A stretch of 64,000 bases of DNA, from positions 1,302,001 through 1,366,000 of the forward strand of contig NZ_JAODOQ010000001.1 in assembly GCF_025398315.1 (NCBI RefSeq), in the 5' to 3' direction. The notes beneath the pieces are model-generated. The model was not told where the DNA came from, did no database searches, and worked only from the letters and a program-made list of their open reading frames with translations. The translations under genes and the position numbers were made by a program. The DNA comes from Shewanella phaeophyticola (GTDB taxonomy: Bacteria; Pseudomonadota; Gammaproteobacteria; Enterobacterales; Shewanellaceae). Below are positions 8,985-18,334 of this stretch, in pieces; positions within the stretch are counted from its first letter, which is position 1; the number at the start of each line of letters is the position of its first letter.

Positions 8985-9692
8985 TTGAAGTATTTGATAT
9001 TTATTCTATTCCTATATTCTTTTTCACTATCTGCGAATATCTTTCAAGATATTTCGTGTGGGGAATATGATGCTTCAATCTATCCTAGCAAAACAGAATT
9101 TAAAGGAAGTGTAGAAAGCGAAATAACAGAAATTGGGATTAAAGAGTTTTTTGATGAGGTAGACAAATTTGATCCATCAGAACCCCAATGGATATTCACA
9201 TTAGTTGATCGAGAAACAGGAAAATATAAAAAATCATTTCCTAGAAAGCCACCAAACAATGATAGTGGTGTTGTGATTGAGCACCAAATTATTCAGCCTC
9301 ATCTTATTTATCGCGTGGGAGATAATATTCTTGCTGGTAGTAATAATGGTGAGTTTGGTGGTTCATTGGTTTTAATCGACAAAAATAATAAAGTTACACT
9401 CATTGAAGAAATGAATATCGAAGATATTTATGAAATGCCTTTTGGTTTAGTCATTACATCCGGCTTAGCACATATGTCGTGGAATTACGGTGATATTCAT
9501 TTAGTAAATAAAAACTTTAAACTTGAAAAGTTGTATAGCTTAGTCGGTATGCCACAGTCCTCTTGGTTATTAGAAAATGGTGATTTACTTATTAATAGTT
9601 ACCCTTCAGGCTCTCAGGTTTTAACTAAAAGTGGTTATATGAAGCGTGTGCAATGTATTGCTAACACATATGAGCCTTCCGCCAGTCAATAG
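8985..9692 (+). CDS. Secreted hypothetical protein
   Basis: A 235-residue protein starting at TTG 8985, five bases after AAGGAGAG. A signal peptide (MKYLIFILFLYSFSLSANI) precedes a beta-rich domain with repeats such as GDNILAGSNNGEFGGSLVLI and NGDLLINSYPSGSQVL, suggesting propeller-like blades. Base composition is more AT-rich than neighbouring core genes, which supports recent acquisition. A strong terminator follows, also typical of a self-contained accessory gene. Function unknown. Confidence 0.65.
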   Translation: MKYLIFILFLYSFSLSANIFQDISCGEYDASIYPSKTEFKGSVESEITEIGIKEFFDEVDKFDPSEPQWIFTLVDRETGKYKKSFPRKPPNNDSGVVIEHQIIQPHLIYRVGDNILAGSNNGEFGGSLVLIDKNNKVTLIEEMNIEDIYEMPFGLVITSGLAHMSWNYGDIHLVNKNFKLEKLYSLVGMPQSSWLLENGDLLINSYPSGSQVLTKSGYMKRVQCIANTYEPSASQ

Positions 9693-9712
9693 GCGCGCCC
9701 TTTTGCTACGGG

Positions 9713-9747
9713 AAAGTATTTGACTGCTTTTGCAGTCAAATACCTTT
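9713..9747 (+). terminator. Terminator after the secreted orphan gene
   Basis: Perfect 12-bp stem GTATTTGACTGC / GCAGTCAAATAC with a TTTT loop, then CTTT. It marks the right side of the accessory island. Confidence 0.75.
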
Positions 9748-9874
9748 AGTATCCAAGATGGTCAATCAACAAATTCATTTACTTCGTCTGTCATTTAGCT
9801 GTCAAATCATCGTGCTCTTAGCAATAAAAGAATGCTGCCTGACGCTTTTCAATCCGTTGAAATATCAGGGGCAC

Positions 9875-9937
9875 TACGACTAAATGGATTTAGGTGGTAG
9901 AGCGACGCAGGATGCTAAAGCCGAGACATTTATCGGC
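9875..9937 (+). repeat. Structured intergenic repeat, copy 1
   Basis: Shares the skeleton TACGACT..ATGGAT..AGG.GGTAGAGC.ACGCAGGA....GCCGAGA with 42432-42487. Here the first hairpin is TAAA tgga TTTA and the last GCCGA / TCGGC. The variable positions change in pairs between the two copies, so pairing is kept. Confidence 0.6.
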
Positions 9938-10091
9938 TAACCCTAAACTTTTTTACTGCTGAGCCGATTTTATCTATACATAAATCGTATTGATTCAAGG
10001 TTAAAATACTATTTTTGTTATTGATTGGTTCGCCCTACAATTTGTTTATCTACTCAGGCACCGAAATGATAAACAAAATTAAGGCGGGATT

Positions 10092-11261
10092 ATGTCAACA
10101 ACCCACAATGAAACATTAAGTCAAGGGCGCTTGTTACTGATGTCGAGCGCGGTCTCGGCAACGGCGGCAAACCTTTATTATAATCAACCCATTTTACCCA
10201 ATATTGGAGCAGAGCTTGGGTTAACCGGTGGACAATTAGGCGTGGTGCCTGCGGCTGGACAAATTGGTTATGCCGCTGCGTTATTGTTTTTATCTCCTTT
10301 AGGTGACACCCTGCCACGCAAACGGCTCATTGCCATTTTATCCGTATTGTTAGTGCTATCATCACTGGTTGCGTTTTCTTCATCGGGTTTTATTGCTTTG
10401 GTTATTGCCTGTTTTATCATTGGCTTAAGTGCCAATATAACCCAGCAGTTGATCCCATTTGCTGCGTCGTTAAGCACGCCCGAAAACAAAGGTCGGGTCA
10501 TAGGTACATTGATGACAGGTCTGACGGTGGGCATTTTACTTTCTCGAACACTCAGTGGTTTTGTGGGTGAGCAGTTTGGCTGGCGGGCTGTATTTCTTAT
10601 GTCAGCTTGTATTGCAACCTTGTTTGGTGTGTTGTTAACCGTTTTTTTACCAACCAATACACCGACAATTAAGATCCCTTATTTTAAGCTTGTTGCGAGC
10701 ATGGCAACATTATTTAAACAGCATGCCACACTGCGAACTTCGGCTTTTACTGGCGCACTTTGGTTTGCGTCCTTCAATGCGCTCTGGGCAACGTTAGCCT
10801 TACACGTTAGCGAGTCTCCCTTTCATTATAATGCTCAGCAAGCAGGGCTGTTTGGGGTGATTGCTCTTGCAGGTGTTATTGGTGCCAAAGTATCTGGCTC
10901 GTTAGTTAGTCGATTTGGTTCTCGTAACATGATAAGTATGGCATTGGTGATCATTGCGATTGGTTTTGTTATTTCTGGTCTATTTGCCGACACATTATTG
11001 GGGTTAATTGCCGGTATTATACTTATCGACCTTGGGGTGTTCAGTGCTCAGGTGTCTAATCAGGTACGAGTATTTTCAATCGATCCACAGGCCTAAAGCC
11101 GCATAAACGGTATTTATATGCTTGGTTATTATCTTGGTGGGGCACTGGGGTCATTTGTGGGCATTCAAGCGTTTGATCTGGCAGGATGGTTTGGTGTTGT
11201 TTGTCTGAGTATCACCTTGGTTGCATTGAGTTTTATTGTTAACAGAGCCAATAAACAGTAA
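10092..11261 (+). pseudogene. MFS transporter with an in-frame stop near the C-terminus
   Basis: Twelve-helix major facilitator, 389 codons. The N-terminus (TAANLYYNQPILPNIGAELGL) and LGDTLPRKRLI loop are typical of the YjiJ/AraJ-like drug-proton antiporters with signature LGDxxxRK. The frame is open to a TAA at 11094-11096 and then continues in the same frame (SRINGIYMLGYYLGGALGSF) to 11261, exactly as in intact relatives that read DPQARSRIN. The stop therefore replaces an Arg codon at a GGCCC site (oppositely oriented GGGCC). Substrate unknown. Confidence 0.82.
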
Positions 11262-11309
11262 TGTTAATAAAGTCGTATTTGTTTTTATCAATCACCAAGG
11301 AGCAAGATA

Positions 11310-11681
11310 ATGAAATTGGGCTGTTTTTCAATTAGCTTAGCGGTAAAAGACTTGAAAAAATCGAAAGCATTTTACGAGAAATTAGGCTTCGAAGTCTTCG
11401 CCGGCGAAGAGTCCCATGGTTTTTTAATTATGAAGCATGGGGACACCAATATCGGTTTGTTTCAGGGGATGTTTGAAAAAAATATACTGACCTTTAATCC
11501 TGGCTGGGATCAAAATGCTAAAAGTGTAGACGCATTTGATGATGTACGTCAGTTACTTGAGCAGTTTGAATCTAAAGGTATCGAAATAGTTGAAAATTCA
11601 ATAACTGGAGACAGAGGCGCATCGAGTTTTGCAATTATTGATCCTGATGGAAACCCGATACTCATCGATCAGCATGTTTAA
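11310..11681 (+). CDS. VOC-family (glyoxalase/bleomycin-resistance fold) protein
   Basis: A 123-residue single-domain protein with paired beta-alpha-beta-beta-beta modules. It opens with FSISLAVKDLKKSKAFYEKLGFEVF, where the Ser/Thr-x-x-FYxxLGF pattern is the family signature, and closes with FAIIDPDGNPILIDQH, including the metal-ligand Glu/Asp region. An AAGGAG site precedes the ATG. Such proteins range from glyoxalases to dioxygenases and sequestration proteins; no reaction can be assigned. Confidence 0.8.
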   Translation: MKLGCFSISLAVKDLKKSKAFYEKLGFEVFAGEESHGFLIMKHGDTNIGLFQGMFEKNILTFNPGWDQNAKSVDAFDDVRQLLEQFESKGIEIVENSITGDRGASSFAIIDPDGNPILIDQHV

Positions 11682-12054
11682 AAACAAGTGTCGGGTGCAC
11701 CTATTTGAACTCTCTGCCAAGCAATGACAAGATTTGTTACAGGTTCAAATAATGGCATGGTTTCATTTAAGTACAATAAGCTGTAAGTGAAAAATTTCAG
11801 GGATCAGTGCTCGGGAAAGTCAGTTGAATCCATGCACTGAAGTACCTCTTGAAGGTTAACCACCATAACGAGCCCATAGCTCATTGTGGTGGACAGCCCA
11901 ACGGATCTTGTACCAACATGTTCTACAAAGTTGGGTTTTCAAGTGTAGTGCGTACACAATGGATACGCTCGCCTGTTTATACCGTAAAGCCTTTTTAACC
12001 AAAGAGTTAACAATATATAGCCATTGGTATTACACCTAAACGTGTTGTCGCAAT
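11682..12054. other. Intergenic stretch with one imperfect hairpin
   Basis: No supported gene. At 11860-11892 the arms CCACCATAACGAGC and GCTCATTGTGGTGG form a 14-bp stem with two mismatches. Weak frames on either strand show no family resemblance; this may be a decayed insertion. Confidence 0.35.
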
Positions 12055-12254
12055 CTATTCGTAAAACTCAAGTGGTATAAGGTTTTGGTAGACGTAATAC
12101 CCTAGTGGTCCATTAATAAACTGAGCATTGACCATAAGATGCGTTGGGAATTTTTGATATGTGCTTTCGAGGTAAATGCCCGATAGCAAAAGTGAATATG
12201 CAACATCAATAATGCGATAAGCATAAAGACTAATGTAATATCCATATTGTTCAT
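12055..12254 (-). pseudogene. Small membrane protein, PLD-nuclease N-terminal-like, with one frameshift
   Basis: On the reverse strand an AAGGA site precedes ATG at 12254. The frame gives MNNMDITLVFMLIALLML and then SQRILWSMLSLLM before going out of frame at 12107-12111 (GGACC on the coding strand). Restoring GGGCC yields GPLGYYVYQNLIPLEFYE and a 67-residue protein. Two hydrophobic helices around a Gly-Pro turn resemble cardiolipin-synthase N-terminal-type small proteins. Too short for usual ORF calling once broken. Confidence 0.5.
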
Positions 12255-12469
12255 GTCATGTTCCTTTGCATTACAGCAATGACGTTAATTTAAGTGTAAG
12301 CTTAAATTTAAAAGTTGCAGGTAAATTATCGAAAATCCGCTTTCAATACTGCTATTCATTCTTACACCCATAATTTACTGTAAAACTAAACAGAATAATA
12401 GTTAGTAAACTACTAAATATTCATAATTTTTTCATTTTTACACAAAGGTATGACTTTTACATTTTGTTA

Positions 12470-13159
12470 TTATGAATATTTGAGCTTCATCATGTTTCTC
12501 TCTGGTAACCACAAAGAATACTTTTGCATGACAGCTAAAAAGAGTGGGCTATTGATTAAGTTGTTCAACCACTGGCTCACATTTGGGTAGGGTAATGCGT
12601 TAAACCATTGAGGTTCAACATTGGCAAACTGGCGAATAAACGGAAAAATGGCAAAGTCCGCTAACGTTGGAGTATGAGTGCACAAGTATCTATATTCAGA
12701 AGGTTGTTTCTGTAGCTCTTGTTCCAATAGTTGAATAAACTGCTCAGCCTGTTGTCTGTACCATGTCTGGCTTTGCTCGGGAAATCTATCTGCATATTTA
12801 TACTTGTCTAACCACGGTTTAAAGTCATGATCGTTTGCATTTATGAGCGCAGTAGTTTGGGAGCTCGACATCCAGTCAAGTAATGTTTGGTAGGCATTTG
12901 GACTTAACCAAGGGGAGGTTAGATCTGGATGTTGTGTTAGCGCAAACTGCATAATTTCAATGCTCTCAGCTATTACATTTCCATCTGCCGTGATTAAAAC
13001 CGGTACAGTGCCTTTTGCTGATACAGCAAGCATCTCTTGCGGTTTATTTTTAAGTTCAATTTCACGCACGGTAGGGTTTAACTGGCTTAAATGCAAGCCG
13101 ATGCGAGCACGCATGGCATAAGGACAACGACGAAATGTATACAAAATAGCTGAATTCAT
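12470..13159 (-). CDS. Glutathione S-transferase family protein
   Basis: About 229 residues from ATG 13159. The upstream in-frame extension of 22 residues has no homology, so this start is preferred. The N-terminal thioredoxin fold contains LYTFRRCPYAMRARIGL, with a CPxA active site like glutaredoxin-2 and YibF-type GSTs, and TVPVLI followed by ESIEIMQFAL, the glutathione-binding cis-Pro and Glu-Ser motif. A helical C-terminal domain follows (TLADFAIFPFIRQFA). Soluble, likely stress-related. Confidence 0.85.
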   Translation of the reverse strand: MNSAILYTFRRCPYAMRARIGLHLSQLNPTVREIELKNKPQEMLAVSAKGTVPVLITADGNVIAESIEIMQFALTQHPDLTSPWLSPNAYQTLLDWMSSSQTTALINANDHDFKPWLDKYKYADRFPEQSQTWYRQQAEQFIQLLEQELQKQPSEYRYLCTHTPTLADFAIFPFIRQFANVEPQWFNALPYPNVSQWLNNLINSPLFLAVMQKYSLWLPERNMMKLKYS

Positions 13160-13387
13160 AAAGCAACTTCTATAAGTAACGAAAACATTGAGTAAGGAAT
13201 GAATGAGGTCATACTGCGGCTGCATTGTGCAGACAGTTTAAGGCTAAATTGGTGACAGATCGAATTTATGAGTGTGTTTTAATTGTGATTTAGGTATACT
13301 TTCCGCCGTTTTTTTGACTTGGCGCATAGTGTGCTGTGTCTATATATGCACTGGAAATTAAGTTCCAGCCAGCGGAGTTGTAATTGT

Positions 13388-14401
13388 ATGCAAGACATTA
13401 ATGTAGACCAAACATCCTCAGTTCAAGTGGTTGTGTGTGCCCTTTATAAGTTTGTTGCCTTACCGAATTTTGAGTCTATCCGTCAGCCGTTATTGTCGGT
13501 AATGGAACAAAACGAAGTGAAAGGCACATTGTTACTTGCTCAAGAAGGTATTAACGGTACGGTTGCGAGTACACAACAAGGTATCGATAACTTACTCGCT
13601 TGGTTAGGCACGCAACCAGGGTTAGATCATATTGTGACTAAAGTGTCGTTTGACACTGAAATGCCATTTTATCGCACCAAGGTGAAGCTGAAAAAAGAAA
13701 TCGTCACTATGGGCGTTGAAGGCGTTAACCCTCGCGAAGTGGTTGGCACTTATGTTAAGCCTAAAGATTGGAATGCGCTGATTTCAGATCCTGATGTCAT
13801 TTTGGTTGATACCCGTAATGATTACGAAGTGAAAATTGGTACCTTTAAAAATGCCGTTAACCCAGTGACAGAAACCTTCCGTGAGTTTCCTGAATACGTA
13901 AAACAAAACTTAGATCCTGCCAAACATAAAAAAGTGGCGATGTTTTGTACTGGCGGTATTCGCTGCGAAAAATCGACCGCATATTTAAAAGAGCAGGGCT
14001 TTGATGAGGTGTATCACCTTGAAGGCGGTATTTTAAAGTACCTTGAAGAAGTTGACCAAGAGCAAAGCTTGTGGGAAGGCGAGTGTTTTGTGTTTGATAA
14101 TCGCGTGGCGGTTAATCATAACCTAGAGAAAGGTCAATATGACCAATGTAACGCATGTCGTATGCCGATCACCGAAGCTGAAAAACAATCTGAGGCTTAT
14201 CTACAAGGTGTGAGTTGTCCGCATTGTATTGATAAAATCCCTGAAGAGCAGCGCCAACGTTTTATTGAGCGTGAACGCCAGGTGCAATTAGCTAAGCAAC
14301 GCGGTGAAGCGCACATAGGTAGTGACGTTAACCAAGTGATTGCCGCACGTCGCCAACAAAAAGAAGCGCAGCGTAAAGCACAAGAAGAAATGAAAAAGTA
14401 A
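13388..14401 (+). CDS. trhO: tRNA uridine(34) hydroxylase TrhO (YceA), rhodanese domain
   Basis: TrhO makes 5-hydroxyuridine at position 34 of certain tRNAs using O2. An N-terminal acylphosphatase-like region ([13 protein letters not shown]) precedes a rhodanese domain with the catalytic Cys loop [11 protein letters not shown]. The C-terminus has Cys pairs CNACRMP and CPHC, as in the YceA family, and ends in a Gln/Lys-rich helix. Start at ATG 13388 (MQDINVDQ) is chosen over the upstream TTG because only this part is conserved. 338 residues, intact. Confidence 0.92.
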   Translation: MQDINVDQTSSVQVVVCALYKFVALPNFESIRQPLLSVMEQNEVKGTLLLAQEGINGTVASTQQGIDNLLAWLGTQPGLDHIVTKVSFDTEMPFYRTKVKLKKEIVTMGVEGVNPREVVGTYVKPKDWNALISDPDVILVDTRNDYEVKIGTFKNAVNPVTETFREFPEYVKQNLDPAKHKKVAMFCTGGIRCEKSTAYLKEQGFDEVYHLEGGILKYLEEVDQEQSLWEGECFVFDNRVAVNHNLEKGQYDQCNACRMPITEAEKQSEAYLQGVSCPHCIDKIPEEQRQRFIERERQVQLAKQRGEAHIGSDVNQVIAARRQQKEAQRKAQEEMKK

Positions 14402-14425
14402 GCAGACTATCTATTAACTGCTGAT

Positions 14426-14456
14426 GTTAGCAGCCCAGTAAAACTGGGCTGCTAAC
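14426..14456. terminator. Convergent terminator hairpin between trhO and gppA
   Basis: Perfect 14-bp stem from GTTAGCAGCCCAGT to ACTGGGCTGCTAAC with a three-A loop. It lies between convergent genes and probably serves both. Confidence 0.75.
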
Positions 14457-14459
14457 AGA

Positions 14460-15949
14460 TTAAAAACGTAAACATATCCCTAGTAACGCCAGTTTTTTCT
14501 GCTCTTGAGCTAAATCTCGGCAAAGCAAATCATTTTGTAAACGTTGACCTTGTATTAACGATAATGTCACGGTTTGTTCATCTACTGTTATGCTAACCGG
14601 TTCGATACTGTTGCTTATCCGCCCCAGGTTCATGACCATTGCCAGTCTAAAAATAACTAATAATCGAATTAATATTATCTGTTCGTCGTCATCCAGTTCG
14701 TTAATGCCCTCGACATCAATGCGTTTACGTTGATTGGCTACGAGCAAGGCGAGTAGGTGCTGTTGTAATTGACTAAACCCTGGCAAGTCACTATTTTGAA
14801 TAATGTAGCCGCCGTGTCGTTGATGAGCACGTGAATTGATTTGAATCCCGATTTCATGCAGCTTGGCGGCATCGTGAAGCAGCCATTGGTACTCACTAAT
14901 GTGCCATTGCGAGGCCACTTGCGAAAATAAATGGTCGATAGTTGCTGTTACATTTGCAGCTTGATCAGGGTCGATATGATAAAGCTGCGCCAGGCTACTT
15001 ACTGTACGTTGTTTGACGCCCTCAAGCTGCTCAATTTGAGGCACAGCTCATATAACACTCCCTCACGTAATGCACCTTGTGCTACTTGCATTTCATTGAT
15101 AGATAAGCGTTTAAAAAAACTGATTAAAATACTGAGTCCAGGAGCCAGTAGGGGAATTCGTTTTGGGTCGAGGTTGTCTAGCTTAATGTTGTCGATGTGG
15201 CCAACACCAACAAGATAGTGCTTTAAGGATTTTAAATTTTCTAAGGTTAAACTTTGCTGGAGATCGGTTATGCATTGCAAGGCTTCTGAGATGGCTTTAA
15301 CGGTACCTGAGCTACCTAATACCAGTGGCCACGACGATTTAAAATAAGCGTTGCTGAGTTGAGAAAATTGTTTGTCAGCGGCACTTTGCGCAGCTTTGAA
15401 GTTATCTTTAGTCAGTGCCCCATCATAAAAAAAACGCTGCTGATAACTAACACAACCACATTTTAAACTGGCTAAATGTGAGGTTGAGGTAGCTTTACCT
15501 ACGATGACTTCGGTTGAGCCACCTCCAATATCAATCACCAGGTTTTGCTCGGTTAAGGTTTGGCTGTGCATGATGCCATTGTAGATTAGGCGTGCTTCTT
15601 CGTGGCCAGAAACGATTTCTATTGGATAAGGAATGATTTTCAACGCGGCTTTAATAAATTGATGACAATTAGTTGCTACGCGCAAAGTATGTGTGGCAAC
15701 CAATCGTACGCGAGTTTGTTCTAAATCTGAAAACCGTTGATTAAACTCGGTTAAGCATGCCAAGCCACGCTCAATAGCATCATTGTCTAATGAGCTGTTA
15801 GCTCGTAATCCTTTGGCTAGTTGCACTTGACGTTTTTCTTTATGCAGTATTTGAATGCTGCCATGTTGCTCACGAGCAATAACTAAATGAAAGCTATTTG
15901 ACCCCATGTCAATGGCGACAAAATGTAATGAGTGTTCAGTAGATGACAC
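14460..15949 (-). pseudogene. gppA: Exopolyphosphatase / guanosine pentaphosphatase (Ppx/GppA), one frameshift
   Basis: ASKHA-fold phosphohydrolase acting on polyphosphate or pppGpp. The N-terminal part has the phosphate-binding motif VAIDMGSNSFHL, then GGGSTEVIVG and LGSSGTVKAI. The C-terminal part carries an HD-like domain (LLHDAAKLHEIGI, RHGGYIIQNS). The two parts are in different frames and meet near 15040-15047; restoring GGGCC-type sequence joins YEL to PQIEQLEG. Combined length of about 497 residues is normal. It lies six bases downstream of ppk1 in the same direction, the classic ppk-ppx pair. Whether it prefers polyphosphate or pppGpp cannot be told. Confidence 0.88.
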
Positions 15950-15955
15950 GTGATA

Positions 15956-18106
15956 TTAAGCCTTTTTTTGTTGTGGTTGCTCAAGCCTATCTGTTGCGAT
16001 TTCTGCTGTTTTATCAGCACTTGCATCGATTATTCGTTGAGCCTGCTTGGATTCATATTGGGATAAATAATGATGAATAGCAATCTGGCTGCGTACTTTT
16101 CGTTTATTACCTCTGGATTTGTAATGGTTTTGTTGTAAAGGGTCAATAATGCGCGACTTAGTATTGTCATTGAATTGGAGCTGTAAAATATCAGTGATCA
16201 CTTTTTTCAGCTCACTATCATAAATTGGCGTACAGACCTCAATACGTTCATCTAAATTTCGTGACATCCAATCAGATGAGCCAATATAGATTTTGTCGGC
16301 GCCGTTAGCGTAAAATTGCATTACCCGAGAATGCTCTAAAAAACGGTCAATAATACTGAGCACTTCAATGTTATCGCTCATGCCTTTTACTTGCGGTAAT
16401 AAGCTGCACATGCCGCGGATCAGCAATTTAATCTTTACGCCCGCTTGTGATGCTTCGTAGAGCTTGTTAACCATAATATCATCAACAAGATTGTTAATTT
16501 TAAGGGTTATGGCTGCAGGCTTTTTTTGCTTGGCGGCAATGATTTCATCATCGATAAGCGCTAACCAACGTTGACGAGAATTAAAGGGCGAAACAATAAG
16601 GTGTTCAAAGTTGTCTTTATGGTAAGGGCGCTTTAATAGTTCAAATACTTGTTTAACTTCTTGGGTGATGTTTTGGTCGGCAGTAAACAATGAAAAGTCG
16701 GTATAAAAGCGTGCGGTACCTTCATTAAAATTCCCTGAGCCGATATGCGCATACAATACTGTTTCATTGCTTTCTTTGCGGCTAATGAGGCATAGCTTAG
16801 AGTGGACTTTTAAACTAGGAATACCATGATGCACTTTTACGCCCGCCTCGGTTAAGCGTACGGTCCAGTCGATATTTGATTGCTCGTCAAAGCGTGCCAG
16901 CAGTTCAATAACGGCGGTGACTCGTTTACCGTTTTTAACTGCATCGATTAACGATTGCATAATGTGACTATTTTTAGCCACGCGGTATAAATTGATTTTT
17001 ATCGCTGTAACCGCTGGGTCGTATGCCGCTTGACGGACTAACTCGGTAAAATGAGAAAACTTATGGTATGGATAATTTAATAAAATATCGTGCTGATGGA
17101 TGGCTTCAAAGTTGTTGACGCAAGCGTTAAATTTCACACTACTTAATGCGGGTATTTTATCGTTTAACAGCTTTTTACGCCCAAGATTCGGGAAATTTAT
17201 AAAGTCTTTAAAGCTATGATAACGCCCACCCGGAATAAGACATTCTGTTGAGCTAATGTTTAACTGTTTTTTCAATGTGTTGAGCATGTGCTTTGGCATT
17301 TCACGGTCAAACACCAGCCTAACAGGCTGTGCTCGTAAACGCTTTTTAAGGCCGTTAGACATTTGTTCTAGCTGGGTTTTGTCTAGCTCAACATCAATAT
17401 CAAACTCAGCATCTCGAGTCATTTTCATTGAAAAGACTTCTATGTGATCATATTCAAAAAATGGTTTAAACAACTGGTCGATACAATGCCTAATAATATT
17501 GTCTAATAATATCAGATGTTTAATCTTTGTTTTGCGTTGTGATGGTAGTTCAATAAAGCGGGGTATATTAGCTGTTGGTACTTCGACAAAGGCGTATTGC
17601 TTATTCTCCCCCTGATGTAAACAAACACATAAATAAGTGGCATCGTCATTGATGTTTTTAATTAACTCACTGTGTTTTGTTAGCACAAAAGGGGCAATGT
17701 GGCGCATTAAGTTGTCATTAAAGTATTTACGTAACCAGTGACTATGAAACTCATGCAGTTGTAACTCATTGACTAAAAATATATTACAACGAACGAGTTC
17801 TTTCATCAGTTCAAGGTAAATGGCATCAAATCGTTCTTGTAAATCAATGACTTTTTGTTGAATTTGTCTCAGTAAAACACGGCTTGTACATGGTGCATCA
17901 GATAAACTCGACAGTAAGGTTGCTCTTCGGACTGAGGCAACTCGGACTTTAAAAAACTCATCCATATTGCTCGAAAAAATGCCTAAAAACCGGACTCGTT
18001 CAATTAATGGTACGTGTTTGTCATAGGCTTCTTGTAGCACTCGTTCATTAAAAGATAACCATGATAATTCTTTATCGATAAATAGCGCATTATTAACAGA
18101 TGACAT
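15956..18106 (-). CDS. ppk1: Polyphosphate kinase 1
   Basis: Reversibly polymerises the gamma phosphate of ATP into polyphosphate. The product is about 716 residues from ATG 18106 (MSSVNNALFIDKELSWLSFN), the typical PPK1 opening; the M five codons earlier is not conserved. It holds both phospholipase-D-like histidine motifs, VHSKLCLI and FLEHSRVMQF, the latter likely holding the second catalytic His, and YAHIGSGNFNEGTARFYTD. The frame is intact. Followed by gppA within six bases. Confidence 0.95.
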   Translation of the reverse strand: MSSVNNALFIDKELSWLSFNERVLQEAYDKHVPLIERVRFLGIFSSNMDEFFKVRVASVRRATLLSSLSDAPCTSRVLLRQIQQKVIDLQERFDAIYLELMKELVRCNIFLVNELQLHEFHSHWLRKYFNDNLMRHIAPFVLTKHSELIKNINDDATYLCVCLHQGENKQYAFVEVPTANIPRFIELPSQRKTKIKHLILLDNIIRHCIDQLFKPFFEYDHIEVFSMKMTRDAEFDIDVELDKTQLEQMSNGLKKRLRAQPVRLVFDREMPKHMLNTLKKQLNISSTECLIPGGRYHSFKDFINFPNLGRKKLLNDKIPALSSVKFNACVNNFEAIHQHDILLNYPYHKFSHFTELVRQAAYDPAVTAIKINLYRVAKNSHIMQSLIDAVKNGKRVTAVIELLARFDEQSNIDWTVRLTEAGVKVHHGIPSLKVHSKLCLISRKESNETVLYAHIGSGNFNEGTARFYTDFSLFTADQNITQEVKQVFELLKRPYHKDNFEHLIVSPFNSRQRWLALIDDEIIAAKQKKPAAITLKINNLVDDIMVNKLYEASQAGVKIKLLIRGMCSLLPQVKGMSDNIEVLSIIDRFLEHSRVMQFYANGADKIYIGSSDWMSRNLDERIEVCTPIYDSELKKVITDILQLQFNDNTKSRIIDPLQQNHYKSRGNKRKVRSQIAIHHYLSQYESKQAQRIIDASADKTAEIATDRLEQPQQKKA

Positions 18107-18334
18107 TGCTTGTCCTATCAACGAAATAGGCTGTTACAGATCCGAGACAACCTAGTTTATGCTTTATCTCGTTAGAGATAATTTAAGTTGCCGAACATAT
18201 TATGTGATTGTTGTGACAGATTTATTTATTCGGCTTGAGCAAAACAGTGATAAAAGCCGTATAAATGGTTTAGCAAGCGCCACAAGTGTGTTATTTTGAG
18301 CGCTTTTTTCGATTAGACGACTGAAGGTAAGCCA

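Noticed and set aside
6281..9747. CRISPR array or prophage in the accessory island
   Set aside because: No regularly spaced repeats and no phage structural or integrase genes; attC-like sites explain the repeats.
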